A DNA stretch of 64,000 nt from Arthrobacter_N sp051262515 (lineage in GTDB: Bacteria > Actinomycetota > Actinomycetes > Actinomycetales > Micrococcaceae): NCBI RefSeq assembly GCF_051262515.1, contig NZ_JBIMER010000005.1:62001-126000 (forward strand), in the 5' to 3' direction. Under the pieces are notes generated by a model. It was given only the letters and a program-made list of their open reading frames with translations. It was not told the origin of the DNA and did not search any database. Position numbers and translations under genes: made by a program. Shown in pieces: positions 1-8,821 of this stretch. Position 1 is the first letter of the stretch; each line of letters starts with the position of its first letter.

Positions 1-279
1 CTCCTCGGCCATCGCGGCGGACATCTCGATCTTGTTCCAGGCGTTGCCCCACACCTGCTGGGTCAACAGCAGGGTTGGGGCGTGGATGGCCATGATCGGC
101 TGGTCGTAGCGGGCGCTGAGGTCCATGAGCTTCCCCGGGTGCTGGGAGATCTGGTTGCCCGTGACGAGCACCTCCACCCCGTCGTAGCCCAGATCGCTGG
201 CGAGGGCGAACGCGTCGTGCACGTTCAGGGGGTAGACGGACGCGCTGGAAAGCGCCACTGGGATGTTGTCCTGGGTCAT
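1..279 (-). CDS. Sugar phosphate isomerase/epimerase-like TIM-barrel protein (C-terminus outside window)
   Basis: The frame runs off the left edge, leaving the first 93 codons. The start MTQDNIPVALSSASVYPLN, then DLGYDGVEVLVTG and later PIMAIHAPTLLLTQQVWG, resemble the first strands of the AP endonuclease 2 / xylose isomerase-like TIM barrel. Members are metal-dependent sugar isomerases/epimerases or endonuclease IV relatives; the His of AIHAP sits at the end of a predicted strand where metal ligands are usual. The ATG at 277-279 is 16 bases downstream of the Ppx/GppA stop, so the gene is the last visible member of a topA-ppx-isomerase operon. Substrate cannot be told from this fragment. Confidence 0.75.
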   Translation of the reverse strand, partial: MTQDNIPVALSSASVYPLNVHDAFALASDLGYDGVEVLVTGNQISQHPGKLMDLSARYDQPIMAIHAPTLLLTQQVWGNAWNKIEMSAAMAEE

Positions 280-295
280 TCCTCGGCTTCCCGTC

Positions 296-1315
296 TCACT
301 GGTGGGCATCCTTTTGGGGCAGGCCCGGCTGTTGCCCGAGCTCCACATGGCCGACTCCCACGCTACTACGCGGCGGCTCGGGACTGTCGAACATCAATTG
401 GTCGAAGCGGCGGAGAATCAGTCCCTCGCGCAGCGCCCACGGGCAGATGCGCAGGCTCTTGATCCCGAAGGCCTTCATGGCCTCCTCCGCCACGACCGCG
501 CCGGCAAGCAGCTGCGGCGCCCGGACCTCGGAAACCCCCGGCAGTTCGCTGCGCTGGTCCGCGCTCATGGCACCCAACCGGTGGCGCCACAGCTTCAGGT
601 CCGCCAGCCGGAGCACGCGCTTGACGTAGGGTCCGTCGGCGCTCGGCGCCGCGCCGGTGACGCGGGCCAGCGAGCGGAACGTTTTCGACGTGCCGGCCAC
701 GAGCGTGGGGCGCCCGAAGGCGACCAGCTCCCCGACCGGCTCGGCCAGCGTCTCGGCCACGTGGGCCGACAGTGCCTTGACGGACTTCACGCCGGGCGGG
801 TCGCCGGACAGCCGGTCCCGCGTGAGGCGGCCGGCGCCGAGGGGAACGGATCGCGCCACGGCCGGCAACTCGTCCGAACCGATCGCCATTTCAAACGATC
901 CACCACCGATGTCCAGGTCCAGGATCGTCTCGTGCGACCAGCCGTACCAGCGGCGGACGGCCGAATACGTCATTCCGGCCTCCTGCTCTCCGGTCAACTC
1001 GGTCAGGCGGACGCCGGTCTCCGCCACGACCCGGTCCAGCACCTCCTGGCCGTTCGCGGCCTCGCGGATGGCCGACGTGCAGAAAGCCAAGAGGTCCTGG
1101 GCGTTGTGCCGCACCGCGAAGCGCGAGGCCTCGTGGACGAAGTCCAACAGTTCCCGCTGGCCCGCCTCCGTAATGGCTCCGTCCCCGTCGAGGTAGGCGA
1201 CGAGGGACAGCGGCCGCTTGTGCGTGGCGAACGCCGCGGGACGGGCGCCCGGGTACGCGTCCACCAACAGCAAGTGGACCGTGTTCGAACCGATGTCCAG
1301 GACGCCCAGTCTCAT
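296..1315 (-). CDS. Ppx/GppA family phosphatase (exopolyphosphatase-like)
   Basis: A 339-residue protein of the ASKHA (actin/Hsp70/sugar kinase) fold. The phosphate-1 motif is at residues 5-18 (VLDIGSNTVHLLLVDA) and the phosphate-2 motif DLDIGGGSFEMAIG is near residue 135; the acidic stretch ELTGEQEAG before it holds the usual catalytic Glu. Family members hydrolyse polyphosphate or the pentaphosphate of pppGpp, so a role in polyphosphate or stringent-response metabolism is expected. At about 340 residues it is the short two-domain actinobacterial form without the C-terminal HD extension of E. coli Ppx. It starts 18 bases after the topA stop, so co-transcription is likely. Which substrate dominates is not decidable here. 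Confidence 0.88.
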   Translation of the reverse strand: MRLGVLDIGSNTVHLLLVDAYPGARPAAFATHKRPLSLVAYLDGDGAITEAGQRELLDFVHEASRFAVRHNAQDLLAFCTSAIREAANGQEVLDRVVAETGVRLTELTGEQEAGMTYSAVRRWYGWSHETILDLDIGGGSFEMAIGSDELPAVARSVPLGAGRLTRDRLSGDPPGVKSVKALSAHVAETLAEPVGELVAFGRPTLVAGTSKTFRSLARVTGAAPSADGPYVKRVLRLADLKLWRHRLGAMSADQRSELPGVSEVRAPQLLAGAVVAEEAMKAFGIKSLRICPWALREGLILRRFDQLMFDSPEPPRSSVGVGHVELGQQPGLPQKDAHQ

Positions 1316-1333
1316 CCGTTGTCCGCGCTCCCG

Positions 1334-4075
1334 CTACTTCTTCTTGGCCGGAGCGCGCCGAGCCGGGGTCTTGCCGGCACCGCGCTTGACCGGACCCTTG
1401 GCGCGCTTCTCCGCGAGAAGCTCCACGGCGCGTTCGCGGGTGAGTTCCTCGATCGCGGTGTCGCGCGGGACGGTGATGTTGGTGATGCCGTCCGTGATGT
1501 AGGGACCGAACCGGCCCTCCTTCACGACGATCGCCTTCTCCGAGACCGGGTCCGCGCCGAACTCGGCCAGCGGCGGGGCGGCCGTCCGCCCGCCACGCTG
1601 CTTCGGCTGCGAGTAGATTTCCAGTGCCTGCTCGAGGGTGATCGTGAAGATCTCCTCTTCGGTGCCGATCGAGCGGGAGTCCGTCCCCTTCTTCAGGTAG
1701 GGGCCGAAGCGTCCGTTCTGAACGGTGATCTCCACACCCTCGGCATCCTGCCCGAGGACCCGCGGCAGGCGGATCAGCCGCAGGGCCTCCTCCAGCGTGA
1801 CCGTTTCCACGGACATCGATTTGAAGAGCGATCCGGTGCGGGGGCGCACCTTGGCGGGCTTCTTCGGCGGCTTCGGCTTTCCGTTCTTGTAGTACTCGAC
1901 GGGCTGGGCGGCGAGTTCCTCCGGCGTCGGATCCGTGATGACCTCGGTGACGTAGGCGCCGTAGCGCCCATCCTTCGCCACGATCTCGCGTCCGGTCTCA
2001 GGATCCGTCCCGAGCACGCGCTCCTCGGGGCCCGGCGCCTCCATCAGCTCGAGTGCCTTCTCGGCGGTGAGCTCGTCCGGGGCCAGGTCCTCGGGGACGT
2101 TGGCCCGCTGCGGCTCCGTGCCCTCCGGCGCGTCCGTGGGCAGCGGCTTCTCCAGGTACGGGCCGAACTTGCCCACGCGCAGGACGATGCCGGGCGCAAT
2201 CTCCACCGAGTTGATGGCCCGGGCGTCGATGTCGCCCAGGTTCTCCACGACACCCTGCAGGCCGTCCGCCTCCTGGCCCTCGCCGAAGTAGAACTTCCTC
2301 AGCCACGTCGTGCGGGCCAGGTGTCCCTTGGCGATCTCGTCGAGGTCGTCCTCGAGACGGGCGGTGAAGCCGTAGTCGACGTACTGGCCGAAGTGCTGCT
2401 CGAGCAGCCGGACCACGGAGAAGGCGACCCAGCTGGGAACCAGGGCGCCGCCCCGCTTCGTCACGTAGCCGCGGTCCATGATCGTGGAGATCGTCGGCGC
2501 GTAGGTCGACGGCCGGCCGATCTCGCGCGCCTCGAGCTCCGCGACGATCGAGGCCTCGGTGTAGCGCGGTGGCGGGGACGTCTCGTGGCCCTGGGCCTCG
2601 ATCTGGCGACCCTGCAACGGGTCGGCGACTTTGAGGACGGGGAGCCGGCGCTCGGCGTCGTTCTCCGCCTCTTGCTCCGGCGAGATGTCCTTGCCCTCCT
2701 CGTAGGCGGCGAGGAAGCCGCGGAAGGTGATGACGGTGCCAGAGGCCGAGAACTCGGCGGTGCGGCCGTCGGTCGCGTCGCCGGTGAGGCGGACGGACGC
2801 CGTCGAACCCTTGGCGTCGGCCATCTGGGAGGCGACCGTGCGCTTCCAGATCAGTTCGTACAGCTTGAATTCGTCCGCGCCGAGCTGGCTGCGCACGTCG
2901 ACCGGTCGGCGGAACGAATCGCCCGCGGGGCGGATGGCCTCGTGGGCCTCCTGCGCGTTGTCGTTCTTGGACTTGTAGACGCGCATCTTCTCCGGGATGG
3001 AGTCCGCTCCGTAGAGCTCGGCCGCCTGCTTCCGCGCCGCGTTGACGGCCTCGCCGGAGAGGAACACCGAGTCGGTACGCATATAGGTGATGTACCCGTT
3101 TTCGTACAGTCGCTGGGCCACCTGCATGGTCGACTTGGACGACCAGCGCAGCTTGCGGGAGGCCTCCTGCTGCAGCGTCGAGGTCGTGAACGGGGCCGCG
3201 GGGCGGCGGGTGTACGGCTTGGTGTCGACGCTCGCGACGGCGAACGCCGAGTCGGCGAGCCCCTCGGCCAGCGACGTGGCGGATTTTTGGTCCAGGGGCA
3301 CGACGCCGGCGCCGGACTTGGGCGTCTTGACCTGGCCGAGATCGTCGAAGTCGCGTCCCGTGGCGACGCGAGAGCCGTCGACAGAGACGAGCTTGGCGCG
3401 GAAGGAATCGCCGGCGTCGGTCGCGAACTCGCCGGTCAGGTCCCAGTAGGAGGCGCTGCGGAAGGCCATGCGCTCGCGCTCGCGCTCGACCACGAGCCGC
3501 GTGGCCACGGACTGCACGCGTCCGGCGGACAGGCCGGGACCGACCTTGCGCCATAAGACCGGCGAAAGCTCGTAGCCGAAGAGGCGGTCCAGCACGCGCC
3601 GCGTCTCCTGCGCGTCCACCAGATCGGTGTCCAGGTCGCGGATGTTCTCCAGCGCCCGGGCGATGCCTTCCTTGGTGATCTCGGTGAACGCCATGCGATA
3701 CACCGGGACCTTGGGCTTCAGGACCTGCAACAGGTGCCACGCTATGGCCTCGCCCTCGCGGTCCGCATCGGTTGCGAGGTAGAGGGCGTCCGCGTCCTTG
3801 AGCTGCGCCTTGAGGTCGGCGACCCGTTTCTTTTTGTCCGGGTAGACGACGTAATAGGGCTCGAAGTCGTTGTCCAGATCGATGGCGAACTTGCCGACCG
3901 AGGTCTTCTTGAGCTCCGCGGGGAGCTCCTTCGGCTGCGGCAGGTCGCGGATGTGACCGACCGACGCGTCCACCACAAAGCCCTCGCCAAGGTACTTGGC
4001 GATCGACTTGCTCTTAGCAGGAGACTCCACGATCACGAGTTTCTTGCCGGTCTTTTCCTTGGCCTTCGGGGGCAC
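1334..4075 (-). CDS. topA: DNA topoisomerase I (type IA)
   Basis: A 913-residue type IA topoisomerase, which relaxes negative supercoils through a 5'-phosphotyrosine. The Toprim domain opens with KLVIVESPAKSKSIAKYLG and carries the metal-binding TDADREGEA around residue 104. The catalytic Tyr is Tyr331 in YITYMRTDS. Residues from about 600 onward are a series of C-terminal Topo I repeats of the form GR(F/Y)GPYL/AYV, as in mycobacterial TopA, and not the Cys4 zinc fingers of E. coli. The tail is a Lys/Ala/Arg-rich stretch ending in KKK, which is typical of actinobacterial enzymes and is linked to processivity. The ATG start is preceded by a 154-base non-coding gap, which should hold the promoter. 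Confidence 0.97.
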   Translation of the reverse strand: MPPKAKEKTGKKLVIVESPAKSKSIAKYLGEGFVVDASVGHIRDLPQPKELPAELKKTSVGKFAIDLDNDFEPYYVVYPDKKKRVADLKAQLKDADALYLATDADREGEAIAWHLLQVLKPKVPVYRMAFTEITKEGIARALENIRDLDTDLVDAQETRRVLDRLFGYELSPVLWRKVGPGLSAGRVQSVATRLVVERERERMAFRSASYWDLTGEFATDAGDSFRAKLVSVDGSRVATGRDFDDLGQVKTPKSGAGVVPLDQKSATSLAEGLADSAFAVASVDTKPYTRRPAAPFTTSTLQQEASRKLRWSSKSTMQVAQRLYENGYITYMRTDSVFLSGEAVNAARKQAAELYGADSIPEKMRVYKSKNDNAQEAHEAIRPAGDSFRRPVDVRSQLGADEFKLYELIWKRTVASQMADAKGSTASVRLTGDATDGRTAEFSASGTVITFRGFLAAYEEGKDISPEQEAENDAERRLPVLKVADPLQGRQIEAQGHETSPPPRYTEASIVAELEAREIGRPSTYAPTISTIMDRGYVTKRGGALVPSWVAFSVVRLLEQHFGQYVDYGFTARLEDDLDEIAKGHLARTTWLRKFYFGEGQEADGLQGVVENLGDIDARAINSVEIAPGIVLRVGKFGPYLEKPLPTDAPEGTEPQRANVPEDLAPDELTAEKALELMEAPGPEERVLGTDPETGREIVAKDGRYGAYVTEVITDPTPEELAAQPVEYYKNGKPKPPKKPAKVRPRTGSLFKSMSVETVTLEEALRLIRLPRVLGQDAEGVEITVQNGRFGPYLKKGTDSRSIGTEEEIFTITLEQALEIYSQPKQRGGRTAAPPLAEFGADPVSEKAIVVKEGRFGPYITDGITNITVPRDTAIEELTRERAVELLAEKRAKGPVKRGAGKTPARRAPAKKK

Positions 4076-4229
4076 AACACTCCTATTTGCAACCGGTGGC
4101 GCGCCACAACGACGGCCTGCTCATACCTGCTCTAGGGTAGCCGCATCCGGGACCCCACCAGCAAGTGGGGCCGAAAGGAGTGGGGAATGCCGCGCCGACG
4201 ACGGCCGTGCGTCGCGGTGCGCGGACGGA

Positions 4230-4865
4230 TCAGTGGGCCCGGATCTCGGGCAGGAACGACAGCATGTAGTAGACGCGTTCCCCGTCGATGCCCCGGTCTT
4301 CGGGCACCGCCAACGCCTCGTACTCGTCGACCAGCGCGTAGACGCGTTGGACGAACTCCTCGCGCTGGTCCTCCTTCAGGAACACCATCCCCGTGGTGAG
4401 CACGGGCGCGCGGCCCGGGGCCGGCTCGATGCCGGCCTTGCGCTCGATGTCCCGGCGTTCGATCTCGGCGCTGAGACGCTCGCGGAAGGCGTTGAGTTGG
4501 ACATTAAGGAACGCGTTTTTCGCCGCGCTCGAGCCGCTCAGGGAGCCGACCACGAGCTGGTCGCCGGCGGCTTTCCAGCGGCGTTCGCGGCCGTCGCCCT
4601 CGTTGGCGGCGCGCTCCACGTAGCCGTACTTCTCGAGGGCGCGCAGGTGGTAGCTCATGGCGCTGGGGGTGAGGTTGCAGCGCGAGGCCAACTCGGTGGC
4701 CGTGCGGGTGGATTGGGAGGCGAACAGCTCCTCCAGGACCTCCAGCCGAGCCTCGTGCGCCAGCGCCCGGATGGCCTGTGGATCGCTGATGACCACGGGG
4801 TTGGCCGTCTGCCGCCGAACTGCCCGCGGTTCCGCCGACTCTTGTGGGACTGTGTTCTGCGTCAT
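4230..4865 (-). CDS. ArsR-type winged-helix transcriptional regulator
   Basis: A 211-residue protein with a helix-turn-helix at about residues 30-100. The segments IRALAHEARLEVLEELFA, TATELASRC and LTPSAMSYHLRALEKYGYV follow the ArsR/HTH_20 layout (helix, recognition helix, then wing at EGDGRERRWKAA). The C-terminal half is helical and charged with no metal-binding Cys pair, so a metal sensor is unlikely; it resembles one-component regulators annotated only as helix-turn-helix. I chose the ATG at 4863-4865, giving a 10-base gap to the methyltransferase stop; an upstream ATG at 4901 would overlap that gene by 25 bases. Tight spacing suggests co-transcription with the methyltransferase. Ligand and targets are unknown. 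Confidence 0.82.
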   Translation of the reverse strand: MTQNTVPQESAEPRAVRRQTANPVVISDPQAIRALAHEARLEVLEELFASQSTRTATELASRCNLTPSAMSYHLRALEKYGYVERAANEGDGRERRWKAAGDQLVVGSLSGSSAAKNAFLNVQLNAFRERLSAEIERRDIERKAGIEPAPGRAPVLTTGMVFLKEDQREEFVQRVYALVDEYEALAVPEDRGIDGERVYYMLSFLPEIRAH

Positions 4866-4876
4866 GTCGAAAAACT

Positions 4877-6493
4877 TTAGCCGTTGTTTCGCATCTCGCA
4901 CAGAAAGCCACCGGTAACAAGTCGGACAACACTGGCACTCAGGTCCCGCAGCGTCTCGTCGGGGTCGCGGTCCAGCAGCGCCGCGATGGCCAGCGCGATC
5001 TGCCGGACCGTCAGTTGGCCGTCGCAGGCCGAGACGAACCCGGCCTCCTCCGTACTCAAAAGCGTGGTCCGCCGCAGACCCGCCCCCTGTCGCAGCAGGA
5101 TGACGCCGGGGTGCTCCGCGCCGGGACGCTGGTGGCGCTCCTCCGTCACGTCCTCGGCACAGACCAGCAGGAGGTCCGCGACCTCCGCTCCGGCCACGAA
5201 CCCGGCCGCCTCGACGGCTGCGTCCAGGTGCGGACCGATCGGCTGTTCGATCGGATACCCGATCTCCTCGAAGCGCCGTCCCACGGGCATCCGGCCCGGA
5301 TCCCGCGCCCGCCGCAGCCAGACCATGCCGAAGCCGACGGCGAGCACCGAGCGCGAGGCGAAGTCCTCCAGGTACTCGACGTACCGTCGCCGGTAACGAT
5401 CCGGGTCACGCGCTTCAGACGAATCGCGGAGCCACGTCTCGGCGTATTCCTCGGGCGAGGCCGTCTCCCGCTGGATGAACCACGCCTCCGTCCCCTCGGG
5501 CACCCACGAGCGCGGCCGCCGCGCCCAATCCGGGTCGCCGGCGTCGTCCGCCGTAATCTCCCAGTTGGCCAGCAACTGCGCGGTGCCACCGGGCGCCAGC
5601 ACCGCGGGAAGCCCGGCGACAAGCCCGGCCACCAAACGATCCCCCGGCAGGCCGCCGTCGCGGTAGGTGTAGCGCTCGGCGTCGAATTCGCCGGCCGGAT
5701 GCGGCGTAATGACGAAGGGCGGGTTGGACACCACGAGATCGAACTGTTCCCCGGCCACCGGATCCAGCAGACTGCCGAGCCGGAGGTCCACCCGGTCCCC
5801 GGGGGCGGCGGGATCCACGTCCAGCGCGCGGTGGTTCAGCAGCAAGTTGAAGCGGGTGAACGCCAGCGCGCGTTCGGAGACGTCCGTGGCCACGACGCTG
5901 TCCGCGTGCGAGAGGAGGTGGAACGCCTGGATGCCGCAGCCGGTGCCGAGGTCCAGCGCCCGCCGGACATCGCGCCGGATGGTCGTCTGGGCGAGCGTCA
6001 GCGACGCGCGTCCGATGCCAAGCACGTGGTCGTGTCGCAGCGGACCGGGACGCTGGTGGGCGCCGAGGTCGCTCGCGACCCAGATCTCGGCGTCGGCGTC
6101 CGACGCGTGCGGGCGCAGGTCCGCGGTGGCCCGCATCAGGTCGGCGCCCTCCACCGGTGCGGCGAGCCCGAGTGCGACGAGACCGGCGGCGCCACACCGG
6201 GGGAACGCCCGGTCCACGGCCGCGGTCGGCTGTTCCAGGCCCAGCATCCACAGCCCCACGACCACGGCCAGGGACGGCGGCGCGGGCAGGGCGAGTTTTC
6301 GCTGGACCGCCACGAGCGCCGGAACCACCTGGTCGCGGTTCAACGCCGCATGGGCCTCCTCCCCGACGAGTTCCGTCACGGCGTCGTGGAGGTATCCGGC
6401 GGCCAAGAGGTCCCCGGCGAGCGCGTCAAGCACTGTCTGGTCGTGGCTCTGCGGGGCATCCGGAACGCGGGAGAAGTCGTCGGTGGGGTTCAC
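4877..6493 (-). CDS. Class I SAM-dependent methyltransferase with extra N- and C-terminal domains
   Basis: A 538-residue protein. The central Rossmann-like methyltransferase domain (about 165-345) carries the SAM-binding motif I DLGTGCGIQAFHL, an acidic motif II (VVATDVSERAL) and the catalytic SNPPFVI motif. The NPPF/Y motif is the mark of N-methyltransferases acting on adenine, glutamine or rRNA/tRNA bases (HemK/PrmC, RsmC/RlmG groups). An N-terminal all-helical domain and a C-terminal winged-helix-like domain flank it, as in actinobacterial proteins annotated DUF7059-containing methyltransferase. The target is not known; an RNA or protein glutamine amide is most likely. It is divergent from the lipoprotein gene, with a 66-base shared promoter region. 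Confidence 0.85.
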   Translation of the reverse strand: MNPTDDFSRVPDAPQSHDQTVLDALAGDLLAAGYLHDAVTELVGEEAHAALNRDQVVPALVAVQRKLALPAPPSLAVVVGLWMLGLEQPTAAVDRAFPRCGAAGLVALGLAAPVEGADLMRATADLRPHASDADAEIWVASDLGAHQRPGPLRHDHVLGIGRASLTLAQTTIRRDVRRALDLGTGCGIQAFHLLSHADSVVATDVSERALAFTRFNLLLNHRALDVDPAAPGDRVDLRLGSLLDPVAGEQFDLVVSNPPFVITPHPAGEFDAERYTYRDGGLPGDRLVAGLVAGLPAVLAPGGTAQLLANWEITADDAGDPDWARRPRSWVPEGTEAWFIQRETASPEEYAETWLRDSSEARDPDRYRRRYVEYLEDFASRSVLAVGFGMVWLRRARDPGRMPVGRRFEEIGYPIEQPIGPHLDAAVEAAGFVAGAEVADLLLVCAEDVTEERHQRPGAEHPGVILLRQGAGLRRTTLLSTEEAGFVSACDGQLTVRQIALAIAALLDRDPDETLRDLSASVVRLVTGGFLCEMRNNG

Positions 6494-6559
6494 CCGAGGA
6501 TTCTACCGAGGCGTCGTCATGGGGAGCACCGTCCGGGGGCACCGTCATAGGATTGGCTC

Positions 6560-7114
6560 ATGCCACACACCCGCCGTCCGGCCCACCTCCGCCCCGCCGC
6601 GCCCAGGGCATTCGCCACAGCCACTGCCCTGGCATGCTGCGTGGTGCTGGCGAGCGCCTGCACCCCGACCCCGCAGCCGGGTGTGGCGACAGTTGACGGC
6701 GAAGCGGCCCCGGCACCGAGCTTTTCGAGGGCCTCCGTCGAACCCGTGGAGCCCGCGCCGCCCATCGCATCCTCTTTCTCGGCCGGCGGTCCGTTGCTGG
6801 TCGGCGCCAACGACCTGACGGGGCCGACGTCGACGTCGACATCGCTGACGATGGACAGCCCGGCGCTCCAGGGCGGCCAATACACCCTGACCTTCGCCTG
6901 CTCCTCGCCGGACAAGACCGCGGTGGTGACGGCGCTGGTGCAGGATCCGCAGCTGAACGTGGTGGCGGTGCAGGAGGGCGAATGCGCGGTCCACCCCGAA
7001 TCCAGCGAACACGCCGTGGACTTCATCCTCGACGCCGAGGGCGTGAACATCATGCTCGATTCCTCCAGCCCGGGCCTGGCGCTGGCGGGCCGCGTGGATT
7101 CGTCCGTCAAGTAA
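6560..7114 (+). CDS. Small secreted lipoprotein, function unknown
   Basis: A 184-residue precursor. Basic residues at 5-6 and 11-16, a hydrophobic stretch ATATALACCVVLASAC and a lipobox LASAC with Cys34 indicate lipoprotein export and acylation. After the Cys comes an Ala/Pro/Thr/Ser-rich linker (about 35-75), followed by a compact domain of about 110 residues with two Cys (in TFACSSPDK and EGECAVHP) that could form a disulphide. The domain pattern, short beta strands ending in hydrophobic LALAGRV, suggests a small beta-sandwich. I do not recognise the family. The GNAT gene follows 19 bases later and is probably co-transcribed. Confidence 0.8.
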   Translation: MPHTRRPAHLRPAAPRAFATATALACCVVLASACTPTPQPGVATVDGEAAPAPSFSRASVEPVEPAPPIASSFSAGGPLLVGANDLTGPTSTSTSLTMDSPALQGGQYTLTFACSSPDKTAVVTALVQDPQLNVVAVQEGECAVHPESSEHAVDFILDAEGVNIMLDSSSPGLALAGRVDSSVK

Positions 7115-7133
7115 TCAGGGAGAGCGAAACCAC

Positions 7134-7790
7134 ATGACCCGCGCGGACGAAACGCGAACGCACTCCCTGTCGGCTCCCGTGGCCCCGGCGGTATGCGTCA
7201 CCACGACCCACCTGCAGCAGCTGGATCCGGGCGATCTGGTCCCCGCGTCGCGGTCGCTGCCTCCGGGTTGCCGGATCGAACGGGCCCGGGGCATCACCGC
7301 GGATTTCAGCAGGTTCCTGTACCGGAGCGTCGGCAGCGGCTGGAACTGGACGGACCGCCTCGGGCTCGCCAGGACCGAGTGGGACGCGCTGTTGCGCGAG
7401 CGCGGCTCGGAGACGTGGGTGCTCTACGCCGGCGGTGCCCCGGCGGGGTACGCCGAGTTGGCCGGACGCGCGCGGCAGGCTGGGTCGACGCCGGATGCGA
7501 CAGCGGGCACGGAGGTGGAGATCGTGTACTTCGGCCTCTTCCCGGAGCGCATCGGCCAGGGACTGGGCGCTCCGCTGCTGGAGGAGGCCACGAGGCGCGC
7601 CTGGGACCTGGCGTCCCGTTGGGCCGGGCTCGCGCCGGTCGAGCGCGTGTGGGTCCACACGTGTTCCCTGGACGGGCCCGCCGCGCTGGCCAACTACCGG
7701 GCTCGCGGCTTCAGCATCCAGCGGACGGAATCCGAGGTCCTGACGCCCGGGGACGCGGCCGCCGGCCTGTGGCCGTCGCCGAACCCCTAG
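7134..7790 (+). CDS. GNAT family N-acetyltransferase
   Basis: A 218-residue protein. The C-terminal two-thirds is a GNAT fold: strand EVEIVYFGLFPE, then the acetyl-CoA pyrophosphate loop RIGQGLGAPLL (motif A), helix EEATRRAWDL, and the motif B region VWVHTCSLDGPAALANYRARGF. The first 60 residues are less conserved. Substrate unknown. It lies 19 bases after the lipoprotein gene, with its own upstream sequence CAGGGAGAGCGAAACC ahead of the ATG giving a fair ribosome binding site. Its stop overlaps the stop of trhO by 4 bases on the opposite strand. Confidence 0.85.
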   Translation: MTRADETRTHSLSAPVAPAVCVTTTHLQQLDPGDLVPASRSLPPGCRIERARGITADFSRFLYRSVGSGWNWTDRLGLARTEWDALLRERGSETWVLYAGGAPAGYAELAGRARQAGSTPDATAGTEVEIVYFGLFPERIGQGLGAPLLEEATRRAWDLASRWAGLAPVERVWVHTCSLDGPAALANYRARGFSIQRTESEVLTPGDAAAGLWPSPNP

Positions 7791-8695
7791 ACCGCCGTCG
7801 CGCCGGCCGACGCGCAGTCCGGACAGACGCGCAGGGCCTCGTCCGCCGCACAACCGGCGCAGAACAGGCGCAGGTTGCGGCAGGCGAGGTTGGAGCAATT
7901 CTCGAACTTGTTGGTGGCGGCGTCGCAGGCCACGCAGCGGCCGAGGCTTTTGGACTCCGGGCTGAATTCGACGTGCATCCGCTGGTCGAAGACGTAGAGC
8001 GAGCCGTCCCACAGGCCCTTGTCGCGGTATTTCTCCCCATAGCGCGCAATCCCGCCCTGCAACTGGTAGACCTCGCTGAACCCGCGGTTCACCATCAGCG
8101 ACGAGAGGACCTCGCAGCGGATCCCGCCGGTGCAGTACGTCACGATCGGCTTGTCCTTGAGGTCGTCGTACTTTCCGGAATCGAGTTCGCGGATGAAATC
8201 GTGGGTGGTGGCTACGTCCGGCACGATGGCGTCGCGGAACCTTCCGATCTGGGCCTCGAATGCGTTGCGGCCGTCGAAGAACACGACGTCCTGACCGTCG
8301 CGCGCCTTCGCGTCCACGAGTTCGTGCACCTGCTCGGGCCTGAGATGCGTTCCGCCGCCCACCACTCCATCGGAGTCCACGCGGAGTTCGCCGGGCGCGC
8401 CGAAGGAGACCAGTTCGTCCCTGACGCGGACGGAAACCTTCGGGAAGTCCTCGGCTCCGCCGTCGCTCCATTTGATGTCCATCTTGTGGAACGCGGGATA
8501 CTCGCGGGTGGCCTTCACGTAGGCCTTGACGTTCTTGATGTCGCCACCCGCGGTGCCGTTGATTCCGTCCTTGGAGACGATGATCCGGCCGCGCAGGTCC
8601 CAGCGTTCCAAGAGGGTGCGCTGCCAGAGTCGCACGGCCTCCGGATCGGTCAGTGGCGTGAAGGCGTAGAAGAGTACGATGCGGTTTTGGGACAC
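7787..8695 (-). CDS. trhO: tRNA uridine(34) hydroxylase, rhodanese family
   Basis: A 302-residue member of the YceA/TrhO group, which forms 5-hydroxyuridine at the tRNA wobble position in an oxygen-dependent reaction. The N-terminal UPF0176 domain covers residues 1-95 (RIIVSKDGINGTAGGD). The rhodanese domain at about 130-225 has the conserved active-site loop TYCTGGIRCE, with the candidate catalytic Cys188. The C-terminal domain holds two cysteine groups (CVACDAATN and CRNLRLFCAGC with CPDC), a likely zinc site found in this family. It is transcribed alone, convergent with the GNAT gene, and starts 126 bases from the divergent GNAT gene at 8822. The length matches the family's usual 300-320 residues. 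Confidence 0.92.
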   Translation of the reverse strand: MSQNRIVLFYAFTPLTDPEAVRLWQRTLLERWDLRGRIIVSKDGINGTAGGDIKNVKAYVKATREYPAFHKMDIKWSDGGAEDFPKVSVRVRDELVSFGAPGELRVDSDGVVGGGTHLRPEQVHELVDAKARDGQDVVFFDGRNAFEAQIGRFRDAIVPDVATTHDFIRELDSGKYDDLKDKPIVTYCTGGIRCEVLSSLMVNRGFSEVYQLQGGIARYGEKYRDKGLWDGSLYVFDQRMHVEFSPESKSLGRCVACDAATNKFENCSNLACRNLRLFCAGCAADEALRVCPDCASAGATAV

Positions 8696-8821
8696 CGCTT
8701 AAGGGTACGTGCAGCGCGGCCGCGGGTCCGCGTGTCGGCCGTGTTAACGGATTCTTTCGGAACGGCAACGGTTGCCCCATGGCACTCCACACCCTCCGTG
8801 ACTTGGGGGTAGTGTCGTGCC

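Noticed and set aside
263..3556. A 1,097-codon open frame on the plus strand across ppx and topA
   Set aside because: It is antisense to topA, which has complete motifs. The translation is Arg/Gly/Leu-rich without any domain, as expected from high-GC third positions.
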